From Cyrtodaria siliqua (lineage: Eukaryota > Mollusca > Bivalvia > Adapedonta > Hiatellidae), in assembly GCA_037043455.1 (NCBI GenBank), contig JAWPHD010005090.1:62001-126000 (forward strand): a stretch of DNA of 64,000 nt, in the 5' to 3' direction. This document shows positions 36,171-47,428 of the stretch, piece after piece (position 1 is the stretch's first letter; every line of letters begins with the position of its first letter). The position numbers and the translations under genes were made by a program. The notes beneath the pieces were generated by a model. It saw nothing but the letters and a program-made list of their open reading frames with translations. It was not told the DNA's origin and made no database searches.

Positions 36171-36958
36171 ATATGGAGCGCCATTTTACTATTTATTCAG
36201 TATTTTGTGATATCAAGAATTCATTTCTTGATTTCCTGATATCAGAAAATCAACTGATTTCTTGATATCAAAAAAATGCAATTCTTTATATCAAGAATTC
36301 GATTTTTTGATATCAAGAAATGATTTTCTGATATCACAAAATGTATTTATTGATATAAAAAAATCGAATTATTGATATAAAAAAATGCATTTTATCCATT
36401 TTTTGATATCATAAAATCATTCTATTTCTTGATATCAAGAAATCGATTTCTCGATATCAAGAATTAAAATGATAGAATTGGAATTAATTATCGCACCCCC
36501 ATTTCGCTGTGCACTAGTGCTGAAAACAATTTGAAACTGAAACCACGTGATCATAACCTGCTTGCCGGGATTGGCCCAGCGTTCACGATGGGGAGACATT
36601 ACTGCAGTCATGGTATTTCTTTTCATTTCCTGATATCAAGAATTCGATTTTTTGACATCAAGAAATAGACTGATTTGTTGATATCAAGAAATACATTTTT
36701 TGATATCAAGAAATATCGATTTATTGATATCAAAAAATCAAATGATTTCTTGATATCAAAAAAATCAGTATAATTCTTGATACAAAAAATCTATTTTTTG
36801 ATATCAAGAAATACAAAAAAATTATTTCTTGGTATCAAAAAATAGATTTTTTTATATCAAAAAAAAATTCTTGATATCAATAATTCCATTTTTGATATCA
36901 AGAAATGAATACTTGATATCACAAAATACTGAATAAATAGTAAAACGGCACCCCATAT
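36171..36958. mobile_element. MITE built from TTGATATCAA palindromes
   Basis: Terminal inverted repeats of about 47 bases ('atatggagcgccattttact' left; 'agtaaaacggcaccccatat' right) enclose 790 bases. Both flanks of the interior (36208-36470 and 36640-36930) are dense with the 10-base palindrome TTGATATCAA and variants spaced 15-30 bases apart. A central non-repetitive block lies at 36480-36625. No coding capacity. Confidence 0.65.
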
Positions 36959-37195
36959 ATTTAAACACCAAGATGGGCGCAGCCTGTCGAGGCGTTTAAG
37001 TAACCAACGAGCTGAGACAGACTCTATATTTTTTGTAGCATGGTGTACTTAGTAACACTGTGACCGTCCGTACTCAGAATTCCTCTATCTGGTAGTTGTA
37101 ATACGGTATAGCCACGCCCCTTTAGGTACCCTAAATTAAACGTTTTAATGCTTTGCATTCATCAAAGGAATTGTGACCGACCATGCTTCAATAAA

Positions 37196-38630
37196 TGTTT
37201 ATCACCCTCGATCATTATCAGTATATGGGTCTTAGCTCTATGACCGTCTGTATCACCCTCGATCATTATCAGTATATGGGTCTTAGCTCTATGACCGTCT
37301 GTATCACACTCGATCATTATCAGTATATGGGTCTTAGCTCTATGACCGTCTGTATCACCCTCGATCATTATCAGTATATGGGTCTTAGCTCTATGACCGT
37401 CTGTATCACCCTCGATCATTATCAGTATATGGGTCTTAGCTCTATGACCGTCTGTATCACACTCGATCATTATCAGTATATGGGTCTTAGCTCTATGACC
37501 GTCTGTATCACACTCGATCATTATCAGTATATGGGTCTTAGCTCTATGACCGTCTGTATCACCCTCGATCATTATCAGTATATGGGTCTTAGCTCTATGA
37601 CCGTCTGTATCACACTCGATCATTATCAGTATATGGGTCTTAGCTCTATGACCGTCTGTATCACACTCGATCATTATCAGTATATGGGTCTTAGCTCTAT
37701 GACCGTCTGTATCACACTCGATCATAATCAGTATATGGGTCTTAGCTCTATGACCGTCTGTATCACCCTCGATCATTATCAGTATATGGGTCTTAGCTCT
37801 ATGACCGTCTGTATCACACTCGATCATTATCAGTATATGGGTCTTAGCTCTATGACCGTCTGTATCACACTCGATCATAATCAGTATATGGGTCTTAGCT
37901 CTATGACCGTCTGTATCACCCTCGATCATTATCAGTATATGGGTCTTAGCTCTATGACCGTCTGTATCACACTCGATCATTATCAGTATATGGGTCTTAG
38001 CTCTATGACCGTCTGTATCACACTCGATCATTATCAGTATATGGGTCTTAGCTCTATGACCGTCTGTATCACACTCGATCATAATCAGTATATGGGTCTT
38101 AGCTCTATGACCGTCTGTATCACCCTCGATCATTATCAGTATATGGGTCTTAGCTCTATGACCGTCTGTATCACACTCGATCATTATCAGTATATGGGTC
38201 TTAGCTCTATGACCGTCTGTATCACCCTCGATCATTATCAGTATATGGGTCTTAGCTCTATGACCGTCTGTATCACACTCGATCATTATCAGTATATGGG
38301 TCTTAGCTCTATGACCGTCTGTATCACACTCGATCATTATCAGTATATGGGTCTTAGCTCTATGACCGTCTGTATCACACTCGATCATAATCAGTATATG
38401 GGTCTTAGCTCTATGACCGTCTGTATCACACTCGATCATTATCAGTATATGGGTCTTAGCTCTATGACCGTCTGTATCACACTCGATCATTATCAGTATA
38501 TGGGTCTTAGCTCTATGACCGTCTGTATCACACTCGATCATTATCAGTATATGGGTCTTAGCTCTATGACCGTCTGTATCACACTCGATCATTATCAGTA
38601 TATGGGTCTTAGCTCTATGACCGTCTGTGC
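37196..38630. repeat. 51-bp minisatellite, 28 copies, with higher-order pattern
   Basis: The unit 'tatcacMctcgatcatWatc' + 'agtatatgggtcttagctct' + 'atgaccgtctg' repeats without length change. It varies at only two sites (M = C or A; W = T or A). Because 51 is divisible by 3, both strands stay open for more than 470 codons. I treat this as non-coding. Confidence 0.95.
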
Positions 38631-40569
38631 AATAACTAACGTTTGGTTTAGTTATCTACACAGCCTATTTATTGCACAGTTATGAGATTTATCAAAAGAC
38701 AGTTTCAATAGAAAAAAAATGATACAACTAATGGTTATTGTAAAACATTACAACGTTTTATGAATGGTCTTCAACAATACAAGGAGTAATATATGAATAT
38801 TATTTAAAAACTCACAACCAATATCACAAAGTGCGTCCAAACGTGTAACGACATACAATGGTCTCCGCAATCGACATACAATGGTCTCCGCAAATCTAGC
38901 CATCTGAGATCATTTGTTACAAACAAGGTTTTACACAAGCGTAAAAAAGCTGCCGATAAGTAAATAAACAGGACTGTTGGCCTGTGAACTGATAGGAATC
39001 CAAACAATAAGTGTTGTTAGTTTAAATTATCAAAAGCAATAACTACACAATGAATGCGTCAATATTGTTTATTTTGAAACCTGGTCAATATTTTATTGAT
39101 CTAATCCTTCAAATGAAAATCGATACAAATTAGAAATCATTTTTTAAATTGACTGGACAAGGTGGAACTGCTTTTTTTATTAAGTAAAAAGGGGCCTTAA
39201 TAACCAAAGATTTATGTAACGTGGCTCTTTGTTTTGTCTTACAATGAATAATGCATGCGTGAAGTTTCAATTCATTATGTAGATTGCGAGTACAAACTTT
39301 AACCAAGACTAAAAACGTTAACCTAGTTTTTGTCAGTATTAAAGTTGCCATTATTTTGTTAAAATAAAAGCAAAAGTTATAGAACCTGGCTCTGTAGCGC
39401 TGTCTTATGATGCAGAATGCATGTGTGAAAATGTCAATCAATTACCTAAAGTAGTTTGTAAGATGCAAGTTTACATAATAACGTTAACCAAGCTTAGATG
39501 TATACACAATTAAACCAAGCTTACATACAATGTAAAAGCCTCTTCTTTTTTTCTTCTTTTTTTGTATCATGATTACGCATTATAAAGGTATTGAAGAAAA
39601 AGGTGATTGAAAGAGACATATGGCAATCTTTATGTTTTCTCTAAAATAATGCATAGATGAGATTGCAGTTTGATACTTTGTAGCTTTGTCCATAACGAAA
39701 AGTCATACGATAAACAGAAAATAAAATGGATGAGAAATGATAAATATAAACAGTGTCAGGGATTTATTTTCTGCCAATGTGCCAATTAAGGTTGTAGAAA
39801 TAATTATTAGTTATGATTATATATTTTGGGTTATCTATTGCTACTCTGAAATACGAGTTTTACTAAAAATAAATATTGTCATATATCCCTTTAAAGGGAC
39901 ATCATGTTTTAAAGGCACACATGGCCATCTTGATGCTCTCAAAACTGTTAAATATTACGTCTCTAATATTGACCGAATCTGAATTATATTGCACATGTTC
40001 ATGATGTTGCATGTTGAAAAAAAAACCACATAGACAACATGGGGATAAAAAAACACTATTACAGGCAAATCCTTTAACTAATTAGATTGATTTAAAAATA
40101 TTATTTGTACACCAGATATATAGAGATAGTTCCGCCACGCGGTTTAAAACTTTTTACGACCTTGAAAGTTGAATCGGTGTCCATACATGATAGCTGGTAT
40201 ATTGTGACGTCAGCGAAAAAAAACACTTGTACAAGGTATTGGTTTAAACATATTTTATTGCATTTTTTAACAAAGTATGCAAATGGGTCGGGCCACAAGT
40301 TCTTACAACATTAGTTACGGCCCTTCCCAATACAATTTTAATTACAAAGAGCAATTTTAATGTTATGGCTATAGTAAACATATTAAGTAACAGTGAATAC
40401 AGAAACTAAATGAATTAAAGTTTACAAATGTAGACGTAAACAGTTGTCACAATAGTTGGGTGAAAGAAAAGAAAAAGAAAAAAGAAAAGAAGGAGGAGAA
40501 GACGACAGAATATGTTTAATAAGAGTACATAGGGTCAGTCCGAACACACTGCTGAGTTGTTTTAATACA
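38631..40569. other. Intron sequence with bivalve dispersed repeat
   Basis: A 22-base tandem duplication ('gacatacaatggtctccgca') lies at 38849-38892 and an 'actttaaccaag' repeat at 39170-39520. A purine-rich (AAAGA)n tract at 40464-40513 may be the 3' tail side of the minus-strand LINE. Nothing else. Confidence 0.4.
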
Positions 40570-41145
40570 CTAGTTAAAACGCCTGGTGTCTCTTATATAT
40601 GTTTGCACAGCTAGAAAAACAATTTCATTTTCTTTATCACTAAAATTTGTATTGCCAATACACAATTTGTCAACGTTCAACGGATGGAAGAGTCTGGTTG
40701 ATATAAACAGGTCACGCCTCTGTTCAGTAAATCGACAACATTTAAAAAGAAAATGTTCAGCATCTTCTTTGTCTTGTCCACAGTCGCATGTTGGTGATAA
40801 TCGTAAATGGTTCAAATACAAATCACCATTAAGGTTGCTGCATAAGTTTCGAATGCGAGCATGAATTACAGAAAGTGATCGTAAGCCGCATAAATAAAAC
40901 GACGGGACAGTGGGACGCTTAAACATTGTGTTGAGGAGACAACATTTAAATGCCTTTAAAAATACTAATTCACGAACATGTGTAGGTAGATTATTCCAAA
41001 GACTTAATGACGAAGGGATAAATGATTTGGAAAATAATTCTGTTCTCCTTATCGGTGTTACGTAGTCATCGGAGTTCCTCAAGTTGTAATTATTAATATC
41101 TCTAACAAACGGAGGAAACAAGTTATTTACACTCTCAGGCAACAT
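40570..41145 (-). pseudogene. C-terminal domain of the same non-LTR element
   Basis: A separate open frame continues the polyprotein: NLRNSDDYVTPIRRTE, FIPSSLSLWNNLP, then LSPTCDCGQDKEDAEHFLFKC, a Cys/His cluster (C-x-C-x8-H-x4-C) characteristic of the C-termini of these elements. One frameshift near 41205 separates it from the thumb region. It ends with a clean stop at 40570. Confidence 0.75.
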
Positions 41146-41586
41146 TTTATTTTTAGCTTTAAATACAGTTATGAGTTTCTGAAATGTTCGTCTGTCTGCC
41201 TAGCGAAAGCCATCCAATTTCGACGATTAATTTGTTAATAGATACGGATCGAGTCAAACCGGTAACAATACGCGCAGCTTCATATTGCAGTTGTTCTAAA
41301 GAGTTTCTCTCACCGACAGTACAACCGTCCCACACTGTGGAAGCATATTCTAAAATTGGTCGCATATATGATATATATACTTGATTCATAGTTTTTCGAC
41401 CTACTTTGTATTTTAAAATTCTCATTAGGCCTAAAACTTTGGATGCTGAGGTTAGAATGTTTTTAATATGTTCATGCCATTTACCATTATTACTTATAGT
41501 CAGGCCTAGATGTTTGTGATGTTCTACAAATGTAAGTTGTACGTCATTAAAAAATAAATTTGGTTGTCTGATGTTATTTGTTGACG

Positions 41587-42543
41587 TTATAAATAAAACT
41601 TCACTTCAGTTTTATTTGGGTTAAACTTTACTAACCATGTTTTAGCCCATTCAGACATAATTTGCAAGTCATGATTTAATATACCTTCCATATCTTCTGT
41701 GTTAGAAGTTGCGACTGAAAGCGAGCTATCATCGGCAAATAATCTAGTAATGCTTAACATATGTTCAGCGATATCGTTTATGTAAATTAAAAAGAACAAA
41801 GGTCCGAGTACTGAACCTTGCGGAACGCCAGCTGTTATTATTTTTAAATCTGATTTGGCATTTCCTATAAAGACTCTCTGTTTTCTATTGGAGAGGTAAT
41901 CTGAAATCCATGATAAAAGTTTGCCATCGATACCATTTTGTTTCAGTTTAAATAGTAATGCTTTCCGCCAAACGCGATCAAATGCCTTAGATATATCAGC
42001 AAAGACAATACACATAATTTGTTTTGCATCAAGTGTTTGGCATATTTGATGGTAAATATCTAATAGTTGGTAAACTGTGGAATGACCCGGTCGGAAACCG
42101 AATTGGTTAGCAAAAAGCAAATTGTTAAAGACTAAGAAGTTAAAAACATGTTTAAAAATAATTCTGTCTAAAATCTTTGCAACGCAACTAAGTAACAAAA
42201 TCGGTCTATAGTTACTTGGGGAATTAAAAACTCCCGCTTTAAATAATGGCATAACAATAGCACTTTTCCATAAGTCGGGATAAATGCTTTCATTAATGGA
42301 GCGATTAAAAAGTGTACAGAGTGGTTTTGAAATGGTATTAACTGTTTCTTTCAACATCCTATGACTTATTTCATCCTCTCCACTAGCCTTGTGCATCACT
42401 AAAATCTTAATTATATCTACAATTTCAGATTCCTGTATTACTATATCATCTATTCTCGAATTAGTTCTGTGAAAAAACTGTGGCAATCTCGCATCTACAA
42501 GGTATTGCGAAAGATAATCCGATTGATCACCGTTCGAACACAA
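41587..42543 (-). pseudogene. Non-LTR retrotransposon reverse transcriptase
   Basis: The 318-codon frame shows ordered RT motifs: KASGEDEIS (motif 0), SNYRPILLLS (motif 1), NQFGFRPGHST (motif 2), FADISKAFDRVW (A, with the catalytic Asp), GVPQGSVLGPLFFLIYINDI (B), LFADDSSL (C, FADD catalytic pair) and WLVKFNPNKTEV (D/E). This order and the FADD form place it among non-LTR elements of the Jockey/CR1/I-like group. The catalytic residues are all present. The frame breaks after 'KTEVKFYL' by a shift and continues at 41586-41159 as ...FVEHHKHLGLTISNNGKW and YISYMRPILEYASTVWDGC (thumb region). It lacks its N-terminal endonuclease and is a dead copy. Confidence 0.88.
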
Positions 42544-42549
42544 TCACTA

Positions 42550-43010
42550 AATTACTTGGCGTTTCGTTAAATGGTTCATGTATATACCGAATTATTTCAA
42601 ATGACACTAGACGGTTTCGTTTGTCATTAAATGGTTTCATTTGATATTGTGTGAAAATATTCACTAAACAAAATGGAATTTTACTATTTAAAAAGATATG
42701 TTGTATGATCTGTGTTTTTGCTAAACTATTTCAAAAGACACCAGACAGTTTCGATGGTCTTTAGATGGTTTCAGTTGATACCCATAGAAATGTTTCATCG
42801 TTATAAAAATGTGTGGCTTGGATATTTGTTAAATGAGTTCATAAAATACTAAATGGTTCGAAAACTTTCATTAAACGGTTTCATCTATTATTAAACAAAT
42901 CGTGTTTTCATCAAACGGTTCATACTTATTTTGAACGGTCTGGAAAAGTACATTAAATGGTTTAATAAGACGCTAAATTAAAAGACACAAGTGATTGAAT
43001 GGACTGTTGT
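42550..43010. repeat. Degenerate 'aaatggtttcatttga' repeat
   Basis: The motif 'taaatggtttca' or 'aaacggtttc' recurs at least ten times in about 460 bases with irregular spacing. It abuts the truncated 5' end of the non-LTR element. Confidence 0.6.
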
Positions 43011-44335
43011 TTTGTTAAATCGTGAGACAAGAGACATCATCTTAAGTAAGTTATATGTTTTGATGGGTTTGGCCGCCCATATACATGCCAAGCACTTTAA
43101 TTAGTTGCAGATGGATTGTATTGAATTGAATGTCTAATTAAATGCGTTTTATTTATTTACTAAAGAAGTATAATTAAACATTTCCATCTTTATTTATTCC
43201 TAAACTTTATAAATATTCACAGACTGGAAGAAGTTGTGTATTTGATGTAGGACTGTGTAGGCCTAGGTATCTACACTCAAGCCCCACATGCACACAGCTA
43301 CGGACCTAAATAGAAATATATTGGCGGTCGTTTTATTTTGGCGGTTTTGGTCTGAAGCGCCGAAATAAATCTTCCATCAATATTTGACGCAAAAATAAAC
43401 CAAAAAACAAGAATAATGAGCGACCTACCGTGCCTTTATTCAGTTTTTGAGAGATGACGTATTTTCAGAAAGGGGAGTAACTCGTTTACACTAAAGCCCA
43501 TCACCTTCAATGTTATCAAAGCCAAGTATATTTGCAACTAGGAATCTTTTATTTACATACTATAAACAGAATGAACTACAATAAAGAATTGCTTTATTTT
43601 TATGTTGATGTTGCTTTGTTTTAGTACTAGTTTACCAAGCCACACGTCATTATTAATGTATTATCTGATAAATATCGTATTATCACAGTCCTGCTAAGTT
43701 TAATGACTCTCTGATTATCTCAGTTTGTGTTGATAGTTTGTTTTTTCAATAATTACTCAATACTATAGTGAACAAAAGTGAAAATCGCTTACCAAATCTT
43801 GCAGCACGTATTTAATCTACATACTAAGCTAACGGTAATCATGGTTGATTACGTACACTGAATTATAGTTATGTGCCATTATGGTAACCCCACCATATAC
43901 TCGAAAGAAACCCCTTTTTTCTGGATTATGAAATGTTTTCAGGACGATTTTATCATAAGTGTTTTATTTTGGCGGTACATAGACAAGAGTGCCATAATTA
44001 AACGCTGCCAGTTAATAGATTTTTTGAAAAACGCCAACATTTCGGGCGGGCGGGCAACAAATATAATCCCTATACAATAGCACGGACCGTGACAATAGTC
44101 AGCTTGTGATGAATATGTAGATTATGAAGGTCTTAATGTATTCCACCCGTTTTTGCAAAAAATATTATAAGTTTATATCTGAAAATGTAACTTGAGGGTG
44201 AGATTGATCTCAACTTGAGAAGTTTTGTTCAAGCGGCAGATAGATAAACTAACCAGTGAATTACCTTTGATAGGGGCGGGTGAACGTGTTCGTAGTCCAA
44301 TGTCGTAAATCATAATATTTACCAGACAAAGAGAG
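43011..44335. other. Intron-type sequence, nothing recognised
   Basis: No exon or repeat recognised before the GA-rich block. Confidence 0.35.
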
Positions 44336-44652
44336 AAAGAATGAAAGAGACAGAGATAGACAGCTAGAGACAGAGAGGGAATGTCAGGAGATAGAGAGAG
44401 ATAATTTGAGGATACAGAGAGAGAGAGAGAGAGAGAGATAATGTGAAGAGAGAGATATAGATAGAGAGATAGTATTCCAGAATATAGAGAGAGATATAAT
44501 GTGAGGAGAGAGAGAGAGGAAAGAGGAAGAATGTCAGAAGAGAGATATAGATAGGGAGATTATCAGGAGATAGAGAGAGATAATGAGAGAGGAGAAAGAC
44601 AAAGAGAATATCAGGAGAGAGAGAGTGTCAGGAGATAGAGAGAGAGACAGGG
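44336..44652. repeat. GA-rich microsatellite region
   Basis: Degenerate (GA)n, interrupted by 'gataatgtgagga' and 'tgtcagga' units that themselves repeat, so this is partly a minisatellite of 25-60 bases. Confidence 0.85.
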
Positions 44653-46109
44653 CACTCGTTTGGCAATTTTTGGGGCCGAAATTCGGCTCCATTTCCCTCC
44701 CCTAAATGTATATATTTTCCCCCCTTTTCCTGTGAAAAATTCTCCTCTTAAAAAAAAACGAAGTTTTTTATTAGAATTTTTTTAACTCCAATACAGGAAA
44801 ACAGCATACATTTTGCAATTTGTATTGGTAAATTCTTCGTACCAGTTAAATAATAAAAAAAAACAACACTAACACTACGAACATCGATGTCGCGATGTCG
44901 CATTGTCGGGCGTCGCATTATCGTGCACGACAACGCGACATTATGGGGGCACTCCACAGTTTAATGTACATTTTTCAATCATCAAACCCATGACAAGCTC
45001 TTAGCCTGAATCCTTGAGCAAAAATAAATCACATCATCATTGTGTCATACATTTCTTAGAAGACAATAAAATTACCCATGTTTCCATACCAAATAAAAGT
45101 ACCAAAAAGCATTTTCTGTACAACTTTAGTCCCATTTCTTTAAGATTACCCCACCCCTTAAAACATGCTAAAAATGCAATTTAAGCAATATTTCAAATGT
45201 CAATAAATAAAAATAAAAACATTTCCTACACATATCAGGGTCATGTCTGCACTCATAATGCTCTTGCATATCAGGAAATGCTAAATTTTACATACCTAGT
45301 CCGGCATTTTAAAAAGTTATTCCATGCTGATCTCCCCGTCAGTGAAAATCAGCCATTTTAACTACTTTTAGGAAGTTTTTGATTGGTTCACATTTTTCTA
45401 TTTATAGCCTCAAAAAAAAACAAAGAATGCATATTCCAATACACCAAAATAAACTTAGAAGTAATCAAAACTGAAAAAAACATCAAACATGTGCTTCATA
45501 ATTATTATAAAGACCATCCATGGACCTAAAAGATGCTTAGTTGGTTTCTTTCTGATTTAAAAAAATTTGAAACGCCCCTTTTTCCATTTCGCGAATTTAT
45601 TCCGGACGTCTTGACATACGTATTATTGCGATTGTCCAAAAATTGGCCTAACAGCACCTTTTTAAGATAACACTGAAATAGCCTTTTAAACAGCTTTTTT
45701 GCAAACTTTTTTCTTTCGGTCTGTTTTTTTCCATAGCATGAAAAAGGTCTGAAATTTGCAATCAGAAGTCATTTTCTCTCTAAAAAGTTGCCTCCTATAA
45801 CCCGATTTATATAAAGCCGCTATCTTATGCGATTTTTTTTAATTTTAACGCGACACGACATAATGACGTCATGTGACATGACGTCACCCCACATGCTATT
45901 CTATGTTTAACGTCATTTTACTATGACATCAAAATACCATAGCAACCAGTACTTAAATGGGACATTACCATTAGCAAACTGTACATATATTGAAACAGTG
46001 TTATGGCAAACCGAAGAATTACACCAATGGTTAGTTTTTAAATGGCAAAAAGCCCACCTCAAACTTAGAAAATCCTACTAAAATTGCAAATACCAACCGC
46101 AAGACACAT

Positions 46110-46430
46110 GGGATCCTGAGATATCGCAAGTTAGATATCTCACGATAAGTTACGATACATCTTGAGAAATTGTAAGATATATCTCTATTTATTTTGTGGT
46201 ATCAATGACTCAAGATACATTGAGATATCTCAAGATAATTGTCTCAAAACAACTTAAGATATCTCAAGACAGTTATCTCAAGATAATATTGAGATATCTT
46301 GAGATTAATTGAGATATCTCAATACAAATATCTCAATATAAATTGAGATATCTCAAGATAAAATGTGATATCTCAACACGGAGTATCTCAAGATAAATTA
46401 GACATATATCGAGATATCTCAAGATACGGT
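46110..46430. repeat. Array of GAGATATCTC palindromes
   Basis: The motif TTGAGATATCTCAA and variants recurs about every 20-30 bases in both halves of the segment. It is analogous in design to the TTGATATCAA array at 36.2-36.9 kb but has a different core. Confidence 0.75.
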
Positions 46431-47294
46431 GCATCGCGGTGTATTACAATATACATATTTTACCGAGTTGTTCATAATCTGGGTTTCGTAGCAATGCGGG
46501 TTTGCCTTATCGACAAATTACATTCTAACCGAAGTAGTTCTCTTCGCAAACAAACTGAATGGTATCAAACTTTGAAAATATGTTGAAATACAGACAAAAA
46601 ATCCTTCATTTGACTGTTTTAGTAAAAAAAGGTTTGACCCTTAAGGGGGCACTCCACAGTTTAATGTACATTTCTCAATCATCAAACCCATGACAAGCTC
46701 TTAGCCTGAATCCTTGAGCAAAAATAAATCACATCATCATTGTGTCATACATTTCTTAGAAGACAATAAAATTACCCATGTTTCCATACCAAATAAAAGT
46801 ACCAAAAAGCATTTTCTGTACAACTTTAGTCCCATTTCTTTAAGATTACCCCACCCCTTAAAACATGCTAAAAATGCAATTTTAGCAATATTTCAAATGT
46901 CAATAAATAAAAATATAAAAAATTCCTACACATATCAGGGTCATGTCTGCACTCATAATGCTCTTGCATATCAGGAAATGCTAAATTTTACATACCTAGT
47001 CCGGCATTTTAAAAAGTTATTCCATGCTGATCTCCCCGTCAGTGAAAATCAGCCATTTTAACTACTTTTAGGAAGTTTTTGATTGGTTCACATTTTTCTA
47101 TTTATAGCCTCCAAAAAACCCAAAGAATGCATATTCCAATACACCAAAATAAACTTAGAAGTAATCAAAACTGAAAAAAACATCAAACATGTGCTTCATA
47201 ATTATTATAAAGACCATCCATGGACCTAAAAGATGCTTAGTTGGTTTCTTTCTGATTTACATGGACATTCATGCGAAACTGAGGACTGCCCCCT

Positions 47295-47428
47295 ATGTCG
47301 TATTGTCGTAATGTCGCCCACGACAACTCGACATTCTTTCAATTGTCGTAATGTCGCCATCGACATCGCGACATTACGGCAATTGAAAGAATGTCGCGTT
47401 GTCGTGGGCGACATTACGACAATACGTA
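47295..47428. repeat. Near-perfect palindrome rich in CGACA/TGTCG
   Basis: Arms of about 62 bases face each other across 'ccatcgac'; the left arm begins 'tcgtattgtcgtaatgtcgc' and the right arm ends with its complement. Both strands consequently encode the same peptide (SPTTTRHSFNCRNVA). Confidence 0.85.

Larger units (their letters stand above)
40570..42545 (-). mobile_element. 5'-truncated non-LTR retrotransposon (Jockey/CR1-like)
   Basis: The element reads on the minus strand and retains most of the RT plus the C-terminal region. It stops abruptly at about 42545, with no endonuclease domain upstream, as expected of incomplete target-primed reverse transcription. The 5' side abuts a degenerate 'aaatggtttca' repeat. 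Two single-base-type frameshifts (near 41590 and 41205) separate three collinear open segments. The 3' boundary is not certain; a purine-rich tract lies at 40464-40513. Confidence 0.85.

Noticed and set aside
37162..38685. Open frames of 476 and 496 codons on both strands
   Set aside because: They arise because the 51-bp minisatellite unit is divisible by three and lacks stops. Both strands are open, and variation is at synonymous and non-synonymous sites alike.
46714..47061. 115-codon frame in the second 615-bp copy
   Set aside because: The first copy has a stop at the corresponding position and neither resembles a known protein; the open frame is incidental.
44945..47259. LTR retrotransposon interpretation of the 615-bp direct repeats
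   Set aside because: No TG...CA ends, primer-binding site, polypurine tract or gag/pol sequence between them.
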